A program made the translations under genes and the position numbers. From Fusarium oxysporum f. sp. lycopersici 4287 (lineage: Eukaryota; Ascomycota; Sordariomycetes; Hypocreales; Nectriaceae): 64,000 bases of DNA. Below are positions 1 to 9,495 of this stretch, piece after piece (position 1 is the stretch's first letter; each line of letters opens with the position of its first letter). Where the stretch lies: positions 230,499 to 294,498 of the forward strand of contig NW_017264846.1 of the NCBI RefSeq assembly GCF_000149955.1. Direction: 5' to 3'. The notes under the pieces were generated by a model, which was given only the letters and a program-made list of their open reading frames with translations, was not told the origin of the DNA and ran no database searches.

Positions 1-18
1 TATAGAATAATTGTTGGC

Positions 19-134
19 TTATTGAGGCAGCATGTTCTTGGACTCTTCGTCGGTAAGGAAGATCTCATCGACGGGGTCTCGGCGGTTCTCGAGGGGAACG
101 TAGTCGCAATCGATGCAGGAGGGAAGGAAGATCT
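19..134 (-). CDS. Possible terminal exon of an unrecognised minus-strand gene
   Basis: On the minus strand a frame of about 38 codons begins right after a CAG acceptor (135-137) and ends in TAA at 19-21. Its composition looks coding (acidic, ending ESKNMLPQ). A further open minus-strand stretch lies at about 199-449, with a GTATGT donor at 198, but the splice phases of the two pieces do not match by eye, so the gene model is unresolved. I do not recognise the protein. Confidence 0.25.
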
Positions 135-1625
135 CTGTATGTGACGTTTGTTAACTGATGTTTCGGTGGGTCACATTAATGACTTCATCACAACATACCC
201 GGATTCCAGGCAAAACCCTGGCTGGAGGAGACGTAGCAGATCTATGGCAGAAAATGTCAGTATGGATTTGCTGGAATACGGTATGTCGTCTTGCACCTCC
301 GGAGGCCCGAGGAGAACGGGGCTGAAGTCACTTATCAGCCAAGGAGGGCTGTTCGGTTCACCGATGTTAATGACGGTGCATTCTTGCTTGGAGAGAAAGG
401 AGCCTGGGACGAAGTCAGCAATGCCGGCACAAACGATCTGTGGGTGCAATCACGTCGGGTTGGGGGAGGATCCGGCTTCAACCAACCTAGGAAGCTTAGT
501 CGGCGGGCGTGCAGCGCTTTGTCCCTGCCAGCCGAAGGCGGGGAGCATGAAGGCGAGGTCGAGTAAGGACTATTGGCAGAAGAGTCAGTGCCCTTGTGAC
601 AAGAGGGCGTAGCCGAGGGGCCAGCGGGAAGAGCGATGGAGGACGACATGCTGTGAGATGGTGAGAGGAAGCGAGACACCGAAACGAGGGTTACTGTGTG
701 ACGGGCATCGGCCGAGTCGTGAGCAAGGAGGGAGAGGAAGTGAGCTTCCTGAGAATGCAATGACTCAAGAAGCAAGCCGTCTGTATACGATGAGGGACGA
801 AGAGACTCAAGAAAAGCTCGGAGGGAAGAAAGAAGAAGACGAAGAGAAAAGAAGATGGAGGTCGAAAGGTGGCGAGGTTCGCAAAGGACGGCAGAAGGTG
901 GTTTCGAAATGCACGGCAACTCCCGACCGCCGACAACCAGTGAATCGCTGCCGCATCATCCCGTGACGGGCGAGTGACCCGACACTGATAAGCCACAGCC
1001 AGGTCGTTGCAGACGCCACGAGAGGACGGGAAAAAGAGCCAATGAAACCAGGACAAACGAAACAGGGTCAACAAAACGTACATAAATCCTGTGAAAAATT
1101 AGCGACTCTTGATAGTTGGTCATTCTTGCGTCATGATGTCCTTTGTTCTCTTATTTAACTGTGACCCAGTTGTTGGCTTTCTGGAGGATCTAGGATATAC
1201 AAAGAATAACGTTGTATTAAGCGAGCGGCGGATTATAGGCCAATAGCGGACTTTGGTAATTTTTTTGGCGGGACCTGCATATAAAAGGTACATCAAAATT
1301 GTTAAGAAGGCTTAACAATTTTTGAGGACTTCTCCCAGCCATTCCCGGCAAATTGAATGTTGGCGTAACTTACCGGCCTGCTACCGGGTCACTGGAGACC
1401 TCTCTCATTGACTGGTCTTGATCTCTCGGTGCTTCTACCCGGATCATCACATTTGCTTCTCGTAAATTATCTGCATCATTATTGGCGAATCGATTTACCA
1501 GCCAACATTATACCCGTATATTAAACCGGTAAATAGTCCTATCGTCGCCCACTGGATTAGCATTGCATGATAACGAGCAACATCCGTGACGTGGCCTCCG
1601 ATCACAGATCCTTTTTTGCCAGCCT
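135..1625. other. No supported gene; contains a perfect 12-bp inverted repeat
   Basis: Several overlapping open frames on both strands occur at about 150-1080, but they are low-complexity Ser/Pro or Arg/Glu-rich shadows of each other and none resembles a family I know. One may belong to the gene whose last exon ends at 19. The stretch 1295-1322 contains two perfect 12-base arms (AAAATTGTTAAG and its complement) separated by AAGG. The rest holds nothing I can name. Confidence 0.4.
1295..1322. repeat. Perfect 12-bp inverted repeat with 4-bp spacer
   Basis: The arms at 1295-1306 and 1311-1322 are exact reverse complements around the spacer AAGG. The sequence could form an AT-rich hairpin or be a dyad protein-binding site. 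It lies about 300 bases upstream of the membrane-protein gene at 1626. No function can be assigned. Confidence 0.6.
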
Positions 1626-2646
1626 TTGAAGTGGACCAAGGTTGATCAAATCTCCGAGAGCAGGATATCAAATATCGTTGCCATGCTTCCACCATCGCTG
1701 CAGGCAAGCATGAGTCAGATTCGATACTTTTACCGCATCATCAGCCTTGACACCTTACGACCGGGTGTCCTGGCCTCAGAGGGGCCCCAAAAAGCTCAGC
1801 TACCCTCACAGGCACATGTGCCGACTCTGACCCAGGATCCGGCCGTCACTGAGATGCTCCAGTGGAACGATGCTCATCAGGATGCGGATTCGAAGGCCGT
1901 GTGCCCGCGACCGATGAGCCGGGTTCTTTACTCGGAGTCGGTGGATGATGGTAAGGCTATCAGGGGGTCATCTGGTATTAATTGGAAGTTTGCGCGGCAA
2001 GGTGAGGCGGATTCTGGCAGGGGCCAAAAGTCATATCCATCATGTTGATCATAAGTTCACTCTAGGCACAAGTCTCGTAAACATCTCCGTCGATGGAGGC
2101 AGGCCCGCAGTCGCAGAGGAGGATGTTACTTTCGAGCGGAAGGCCTTCATTGATGGGGTGACGTATCTCCTCAAGGCACTTCCCCCGGACCTCGATGTCT
2201 GCGAACTGAGGCGGATCCAATCCGCTCTGCCGGAGGATGTTGCCCATCTGGACCAGGTGGCGGTTCAGAAAGGAGACGGCTTGACCCAATCCGCTTCTGG
2301 TCGCCCACGATCCATTCTGCACCGCAGTGTCCAGATGACCGTGGCCAACTTGATCTTCGTCCTCAGCTTTATGCTGCCGTATCTGATGTATCTCATCCGC
2401 CACATAGCACGAATGGAGCGGAAATACAAGGTTTTTGAGACCGTGGTCGGCCATGGGCTCAGCTTTGTCAACTCGATCGGGAAACAGAGCTTGTCCCTTA
2501 CCGAAACGATGTGCCAGATGAACGACGGAAAAGTTGGACAGGCTCTTCTGGAAGCATTCTTATGGACGGTGGATGGGGTCGCACGGGGGATATCGGAGGG
2601 GCTTGGCGAGGGTCTACAGCTCTATTGCTCCTCCCACTTTCACTGA
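1626..2646 (+). CDS. Conserved fungal hypothetical membrane protein, two exons
   Basis: The model is exon 1 at 1626-2001, an intron at 2002-2065 (GTGAGG donor, CTAG acceptor) and exon 2 at 2066-2646. The splice joins the motif INWKFARQ to GTSLVNIS in frame, which repairs what looks like a frame break. The product is about 320 residues if the first ATG (1626) is used; ATGs at 1683 and 1710 are equally possible starts. One hydrophobic segment (LIFVLSFMLPYLMYLI) sits in the second half, followed by a conserved-looking region with the motif NDGKVGQA. I associate this architecture with uncharacterised fungal proteins, but no molecular function is known to me. No lesion is visible, so it is probably a working host gene. 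Confidence 0.6.
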
Positions 2647-3243
2647 AAGTGGACGTTTCGCCTTGTCATTGGCCAATCATCCCTGTATCTACCCCGAATT
2701 CCCCCGCATTCCATGCTCACAATAGAACCTCCAAGCAAATTTTAAGTCAGAGCGGTGATCTAGCCCTTTGATTGGTTGACTTCTTTACCTTCTTTTCTTC
2801 CTGAGTTTCGAGTTCAACCTTATTTGAGGGATCTGAACGCGTTGACGCGCGCATGACGTGTATCCTGGTCATCTATCTAACTTTCAGGGAAATTTGTGCT
2901 TTGTAGAGTTGAAAGAATTCATCATTAGCACCTTATCCCTTCGAGTGCTAACAGACGCCAGGTACGTGGAGATGTAAGGTTGCAGCCAATCAGCGCGCTG
3001 CTGAGAACGTTTTGACCCAATCAGAAATCGCACCCTATCGGTACTTCTATTTACTAGATAATTTGCGTGTGAAAGTAGTACCAGCAATTGTCCGAATTAC
3101 ATAATGAGACATTGCACTCATAGCAACCTGATCTCGAGTATCTCCTTTTGCCTCTATTTCCGGGCACCTATCCTAATGCTTCTCTCAACCGCGGAAGGCT
3201 GCTACAAGCTACGCAAGGGGAGTTAGAACCGCGCTGACTTCGA
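2647..3243. other. Intergenic, nothing recognised
   Basis: This stretch of about 600 bases lies between the membrane-protein gene and the piggyBac relic. I see only short frames and no RNA gene, repeat array or TIR. Confidence 0.4.
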
Positions 3244-4535
3244 CTATGCTCTTGCCCATGGAATCCTATCATTCCTTTTATCTGAGACTCTTCGTGGCCG
3301 GGCATGTCGCCGTGCTTGTACTGACGACCCGAAACGCTGAATTAATTGGGCAGATAGGTGTCTCCGCCATTGGTATTGGCTCTCGAAGGCCTTCCACTCT
3401 GGCTCACCCCAGATTTGAAGTAGAAAACTATTGACGAGTATTACTTCGAGGAGGAAGTTCCAGGCTATTGACTGCCATCCTCCTCTCCTTATGGGCCGTG
3501 AGTATTGGTTATAAGACCTCAGCTGGTCTCCAGTGTCAACGCCATTCGTATGGTGGCTATGTTCGTCGATCCCCAACGGCACACGGAGATCCTTTCCCAA
3601 CTCGGACCCAAATACCTCCCGCGCAGCTCGGTTGGCGGCAGAGGAGCCGGCAGGCCATCGGCGACCCCCTATGACTTGGTTTCCTTCACGAAAGACAGTC
3701 GTAAGAAAAAGAACAAGAGCGTTATCCTTCCAGCTAAACTGATTTACATACGTTGTGGTAATAAAATATTAGCAGCAATCGCATGCCAATACAACCCACT
3801 GCTACCACGTACCTTTCCATCCTTTGTCGGAATGCAGTGCATTTGGCCCCAAGGGATTCCCTTTTCCTTCCCTATCCTTCTCAGCAACGAGTAGCTTCGT
3901 CAACGCCGCTATCCTTGTGGTCAGGTTCCGGACGCACCTACCTGGCTTGAACGAAGTGCTTTGGAAGTGTTTTACTGAACGCTAAAAGATTGTCGAGGAA
4001 TACGTGGTAAACCGCAAGCGGCAATAAAGTCAGTAACGCGGTGACGACCCGTTGAGTAGGCGTGAGATGCTCTTCAGCCACCTCTTCGTCACCCTGTCTC
4101 GAGCACTGGCGGTGGAACAAGTCCGCAAGGCCCTCTGCCGCGAACGTGCCACAACCAACGGACGAAGTATCCAGACTGTCGCAGAACCCATACCTTATAA
4201 CCGGTCGGTGTAGGCTTCTGAGGAATCGTTGTTGTCTCTAATGAGCGGCCTGTGAAACGTACCATAGCCTCGTCCACCGTCAAATCACTGCCGGGCACGT
4301 ACATAGAGTCTCCAGTCCCTTGTATATGCTTCGACCATCGGTCGACCTGCCTGTAGACGCTGGGCATCAGGCCTTCCTGGGGCTGAGCCCGGCGGTGACC
4401 ACGGCCATAGCTTCCTGAAAGAGCCATAGATGCGTATTGTTGTACAATAGTTGTGTAGTGTTGTACAACTTTAGTAGTGGAAAGGTAGTGTTGTACAACT
4501 TTACAACAGTTGTACAACAATAAGGTCACGTGCAA
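3244..4535 (-). pseudogene. piggyBac-type transposase relic
   Basis: Three minus-strand pieces read in order as the DDE_Tnp_1_7 (piggyBac) domain. About 4089-4535 contains LTVDEAMVRFTGRS and the GYKVWVL region. About 3938-4120 contains the TYHVF.DNLF-like stretch (YHVFLDNLLAFSK). About 3244-3600 contains the late motif VDTGDQLRSYNQY and the hydrophobic WNFLLEVILVNSFLLQ. The pieces lie in different frames with material missing between them, so the gene is dead. Intact family members cut and paste DNA at TTAA sites using an Asp triad. Two more relics of the family occur at 22108 and 24775. No terminal repeats could be defined. Confidence 0.8.
4440..4517. repeat. Four copies of the palindrome TTGTACAA
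   Basis: The 8-base palindrome occurs at 4440-4447, 4461-4468, 4491-4498 and 4510-4517, mostly as GTTGTACAAC. It lies at the 5' end of the piggyBac relic and 40-110 bases outside the possible left end of the neighbouring hAT relic. Such clusters are typical of transposase-binding subterminal repeats. Which element they belonged to is unclear. Confidence 0.6.
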
Positions 4536-4682
4536 CGACCAAACGGGTAGAATTAAGGTGCCATGGCTCTATATCTTCGTCTATAGCATTCTAGTCGTCT
4601 TGTAGACCTACATCCATATGTGCCCCATCATTTTCAGCCAGTGGATTGCATACTAGGCCCAATCCACCCTCCCCGGAGGGGA

Positions 4683-6846
4683 CAATTAGTCCTTCTCGTA
4701 GCCAGTTGCCGATACATTCCACCTTCTCAAGATTCTTGCAAGTGATTCGAAGCCGGTCTCACGAAGCAGTACGTCGAGCACCTGAGAATGCTCTCTCTGG
4801 CTCAGTTGATTCAGATGGGATGGAAAGGATATCGATAGCCATCCGACTGAGCCGTGGATACTGTGCCCGTTGCTCAAGACGAGACCACCACTCAAGAGGA
4901 GTACAGTCGATTTCAAGAGGCAAAGCGTTGATAAAGGAATCCAGATTGTCCGAATCTGTAGAAATAGCCTTCTGCTTCACCTCAATTGACCTGAAAAGAA
5001 ACGATAACTGGCCATCCTTCTTCGAGGGTAGCAGTGCAGGACGACGTTCTGGTTCCTTTGAGATGGCAAGTCCTTGATATTCTGTCATCTAGATGTCCCG
5101 AGCACCAGCAATAGCTGCCTCATGCCAGTCTCGGGGCCAATTTTGCTGAATATATGCTAGTCGCTTAGAAGGATCAAGTAGTAAGGCGGCAGCATAGACC
5201 GGGACATCTTCAGTCATAGTATAGTATTTGTCTAAGACGAACCAGCCCATCTCAATGGCATGGAGCATCCGAGTATCTATTGTGCCAGGCTGCGAGTGCT
5301 GTACCTTTACACTCTCATAGTGGAAGAGTAGAGCATCCATCAAGAAGAGGGACTGGGAGACAGAAGAGCATTTTCCCTCGGCATATAGAGTTGCTGATGC
5401 AAAGGGCTCAAGGAATGCATGGGTTTTGGCCAGCAAATCCCAATCAGAACCCGTTAGAATAGTATCTTCAAGCTCTCTGTCATGCTCAAGTAGAAACTAA
5501 CTGATCTCAACTTTCGTCCTAATGGCATTGTCGATCACTTTATACCAGGAGGACCATCGTGTGGCATTATCAATGCCAAGGCTGAGGCCGACAGCATCAC
5601 GCCAGCTATCACTGTGGAGCGATGAGCTACGAAGCCAGACAGCAAGGTTATGGAGCTTCTGGAGAGCTGGAATGCCTTGCCACCCAGTATAGTCCTCATC
5701 AATGCCAGTCTTCTGACTGGCCTTAGCTGTCGATTTGGGCCTTTTACCTTGCAGTACAGGCTTTTCCTGTTGTGATATGGTTTCTGCTAGTGTGGCGGCA
5801 AAGTTGTCGACCATATCCACACTCTCATCACTAATAGTAGCATTGAGAGCTGCTGTGAGAGCCTCCTTAGATCGGGCAAGAAGGAAGGATTGCAAGGAGA
5901 GGTTAATGATATGACCAATGCACCGGATTCGACGCCTCTTGGGGTTGAAATCGATCCACTCTATGTTAGATAGGATCCAACTAGCTAGGGGACAAGCATA
6001 CCTGGAGCTCTGTCTTCAATTTCTCTGATAGTGCCTCCAAACACGTATTATTTGAAGTTGCATTGTCCCCTGTGTGGTAGCCTACCGCAATATATCGAAG
6101 TTGCGTAGGACTTCCACAATCAAGGCTGCCTGGGCCTCACCACTATGACTGAATGGACATTCTGGCAGTCCTAAGAGCGCCTTTCGAAGTGCGTAGTTAT
6201 AATCAACCCATTGAGCACACACTGCTAGCATGGCGTGGCGATGCGGTGATGTCCAGAGGTCAGTTGAGATGTGGATCATCGATTGAGAACCCTGAATGAG
6301 ATCTCTAAGCTGGGAAGCATATAGCCCATAGTTGGCATTTATGATCTTCATGGCCTGATCACGGGACGTAATCAGACAGTCTTGAATGGCAGGATTGCAT
6401 GCCAGGGCAAGACTCTTCATCTCATCCCAAGTAACTGAAGAGAATGGGACCCGACGCCGCGTGAGGAGTCCCACGATTGCCTCAATATACCGTTGAGCAT
6501 TGAAGACATTCCGAAGAGCACTGTCGGATGGTTGGAATGTTATATATGAGTCTATGGATGGCTGCGTCGATTGCTGTGAGTTTTGAGACGTCTCACTAGC
6601 CTGGATAAGTTGCCGGTGTCGATTTTGTGCATGGGTTATGGCATTGCTCGTGTATCCGTTGCTCCAGCGAGTTGAGCAGTGAAGACAGACGTATTCCCTT
6701 CGACCATAAGACTTCCGAACCCTTCCAATTTGAGTCTTGTTCTTCTCAGGATACTCAACACGGAAGAAGCTGTGGAAGTCCCAGCCCAGCCGCTCGATGG
6801 CTGTTAATTGAGCAGATGTTGAACTGATAGGCGATGAGCTAGCCAT
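4683..6846 (-). pseudogene. hAT-family transposase relic (copy 1)
   Basis: The coding order on the minus strand begins at 6846 with a BED-type zinc finger (CLHC followed by a His pair, HAQNRH). The catalytic-core region STDLWTSPHRHAMLAV lies near 6270 and the block GDNATSNN near 6050. The C-terminal hAT dimerisation region, with EWWSRLEQRAQYPRLS and the SESTEPERAFS motif, lies near 4770-4870. One intron is plausible near 5957-6000 (GTATGC donor, CTAAC branch, TAG acceptor). A frame break near 6093, further breaks between 5088 and 5500, and one near 4755 show decay. Possible terminal repeats TTAAGGTGCCAT (4553) and its complement near 6880 are weak, and no 8-bp target duplication was found. 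Confidence 0.8.
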
Positions 6847-7264
6847 AGTCGAGATTCTAGGAATAAGTGCTTAAGTATATGGCACCCTAATGGTGCCTAA
6901 AGCGTCTAGGATTTGCAGTGAGATTCGCAGTATCAAAACAATAGAGACAGGGCAGCTCGGCCATAGCATTGATTGAAAAAGTCATCACTCGCATGTGGAA
7001 AATATCGAATCGAAGAAACCTCTTAATTTCTATCTAATGAGGGACTGGGAGCTGGCTTCTTGTAGCTATGTTTCGTCATAAGCAGCATTGATGGCCTTTA
7101 GGCAGCCGTGTGCTGCCTTGCGCTAGTTGTGATGCGGCGTTCGTGCTGTCCGTGAAACTATTCACGACAGTTATCCTTGGCCGTGACAGAGCTTATCCGA
7201 GGAGTAAAGAGAACATAAACTTATATGCCTGTCTGCTAACGGTGGGCATCTAAGAGCCATAAGT
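6847..7264. other. Right flank of hAT relic and upstream region of the PEP synthase gene
   Basis: The stretch contains the possible hAT terminal repeat near 6879-6891 (ATGGCACCCTA) and a local inverted motif GGCACC/GGTGCC at 6881-6897. The remainder is unassigned. No ATG in frame with the PEP synthase lies here; that frame is open only back to 7208, so an upstream exon or loss of the start codon must be assumed. Confidence 0.4.
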
Positions 7265-9474
7265 GTGCCACGGGTCGTAGCCATCAGTGACTGGACTGCT
7301 GAACCTCTGGTTCTCAACTTTGAGCATCTGGCTCGAAGTGATGTCGGCCTAGTCGGCGGTAAGAATTCCTCCTTGGGCGAAATGATTCGAGCCCTTGGAC
7401 CCAAAGGAATTCCAGTGCCACCAGGCTTCGCGACATCCTCCTATGCCTATTGGCACTATGTCGATGCCAATAACATCCGCGGCAAAATCGATGAACTGGT
7501 CAGTCAATGGCAGGCTGGTCATCAGACCCTTGCTGAGGCAGGCCATGCCATACGGAACTTGTTCCTGCGTGGAACTTGGCCAGCTGATACTGCAGAGGCC
7601 ATCTTGTCCGGCTATCGCGACCTGTGCGATAAAGCTCAGGTTGACAATCTGAGCGTTGCAGTACGATCTAGCGCAACAGCTGAAGATCTTCCTGATGCTA
7701 GTTTCGCTGGACAGCAGGAAACATACTTGAATGTTCAAGGGGACGATGCACTGCTAGATGCCTGTCGACGATGCTACGCTTCACTTTTCACAGACCGAGC
7801 CATCAGCTATCGCCAAATTAAGGAGTTCAGCCATGCAAGCGTGGCTCTCTCCATCGGAGTACAACAAATGGTTCGTTCTGACATCGGCGGTTCGGGCGTC
7901 ATGTTCTCTATCGATACAGAGAGTGGATTCGACAAGATTGTGCTCATCAATGCTGCCTGGGGCCTTGGAGAGAATGTTGTTCAGGGCACTGTCAACCCAG
8001 ATGAGTACCAAGTTTTCAAGCCTCTCTTGGCCAATATGAACCTTACGCTAATTCTAAGCAAGAAACTCGGCGACAAGTCAATCAAGATGGTTTATGGGGA
8101 TAAGTACAGACCGACACGGCTGCCTTTAAGACCTACAAGGTCGGTGAACGTGGTCATACCTTAACCACGGGACTGTCTATTGGCGATAAAGCAGTTTCTG
8201 GGCGTACCTGCTTGCTCACTTCGGTGTCGGACATGGACAAGTTTATCGATGGCTCGATTCTGGTAACCGAGGCTACAGACCCTGACTGGGTTCCTGTCAT
8301 GAAGCGAGCTGCCGCTATCATCACAGACCAAGGTGGGCGTACTTCTCACGCCGCCATTGTCAGTCGAGAATTAGGTGTTCCAGCGGTAGTGGGTACAGGA
8401 AATGCCACCTACGTTCTGCACACTGGCCAGGATGTCACTGTATCGTGTGCAGAAGGTGATTCAGGTCTCGTCTATGATGGCATCTCGGAGATCACCACCC
8501 AGATGGTTCACATATCTGAACTCCCTTCGGTCCGAACAAAGATCATGCTGAATCTGGCCAACCCTGCAGCTGCATACCGCTGGTGGAGAATCCCAGTCGA
8601 TGGCATCGGACTTGCTCGTATGGAATTTGTAGTCAGCAATGCTATACAAGTCCATCCTATGGCTCTTATTCACTTTGAGCATCTCAAGGATGAACAAGCC
8701 AAGAGAGAGATTGACAAGTTGACGACAGGCTATGCCTACAAGCCTGATTACTTTGTCGACAAGTTGGCATCCGGCCTTGCAACTCTGTGTTCCGCTGTCT
8801 ACCCCAAACCAGCCATCATCAGGATGAGCGATTTCAAGACGAACGAGTATGCTCGTCTGATAGGTGGTGCTGAGTTTGAACTGAAAGAGGAGAATCCCAT
8901 GATTGGATTTCGTGGGGCATCACGCTATTACTCACCTCGCTATAAGGAGGGCTTTGCTCTGGAATGCCGGGCTGTCAAGAGGGTACGAGAGGAAATGGGT
9001 CTCACCAATGCCATCGTCATGATACCCTTCTGTCGAACAATCAAAGAAGCCCGAAAGGTGCTAGACGTTATGGAAGAGAACGGTCTAAAGAGAGGAGAGA
9101 ATGGTCTCAAGGTCTATGTCATGTGCGAGATTCCATCCAATGTCATCCTAGCCTCGAGCTTCACCAAGCACTTTGACGGCTTCTCTATTGGATCTAACGA
9201 CCTGGCCCAGCTCACACTCGGTGTAGACCGGGACTCGAGAGAGTTGGCGAGTTTGTTCAACGAGCAGGATGAGGCTGTCAAGTGGATGATTGCTAGAGCC
9301 ATTGAAGTGGCTCGTCGGGAAGGATGCAAGATTGGGCTATGTGGAGAGGCACCGAGCAATCATCCTGAGTTTGCTAAATTCTTGGTTGATGCGGGAATTG
9401 ATTCTATCTCTGTCAGCCCGGATAGTTTTGTTCAGGTTATGAAACACGTGGTGGCTAGTGAACGGGGCTCGTAA
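7265..9474 (+). pseudogene. ppsA: Phosphoenolpyruvate synthase (pyruvate, water dikinase) with internal deletion
   Basis: The family converts pyruvate, ATP and water to PEP, AMP and phosphate through a phosphohistidine. Piece 1 (7265-8164) is the N-terminal ATP-grasp-like PPDK_N domain, with GLVGGKNSSLGEMI, VRSSATAEDLPDASFAGQQE and QQMVRSD. Piece 2 is in another frame and is coding from about 8106, through the swivelling phosphohistidine domain (GGRTSHAAIVSRELG, catalytic His) to the TIM barrel (RMSDFKTNEYA, GFRGASRY, IGSNDLAQLTLGVDRDS, LCGEAPSNHPEF), ending at 9474. Compared with bacterial PpsA, about 50-60 residues before the swivelling domain are missing, and the junction near 8102 changes frame. 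No ATG precedes the first conserved block; the open frame begins at GTG 7265. The sequence is otherwise well preserved, so the loss looks recent or could be an assembly error. The bacterial-type enzyme in a fungus suggests old horizontal acquisition. Confidence 0.85.
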
Positions 9475-9479
9475 TTATA

Positions 9480-9495
9480 TATGTAGTTATCATTA
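9480..9495 (+). repeat. Left copy of a 16-bp direct repeat flanking the pogo element
   Basis: TATGTAGTTATCATTA at 9480-9495 is repeated exactly at 11356-11371, immediately outside the two TIRs. pogo-type elements normally duplicate only TA. If the target already held a 14-bp tandem repeat and the element inserted at the TA at its junction, the pattern is explained. Confidence 0.8.

Noticed and set aside
335..919. 194-codon minus-strand open frame
   Set aside because: Ser/Leu/Pro-rich complement of other open frames in the same stretch, with no domain or splice context.
4553..6891. Terminal repeats TTAAGGTGCCAT/TTAGGGTGCCAT for hAT copy 1
   Set aside because: Match is short and imperfect and no 8-bp target duplication flanks it, so the boundary was not called.
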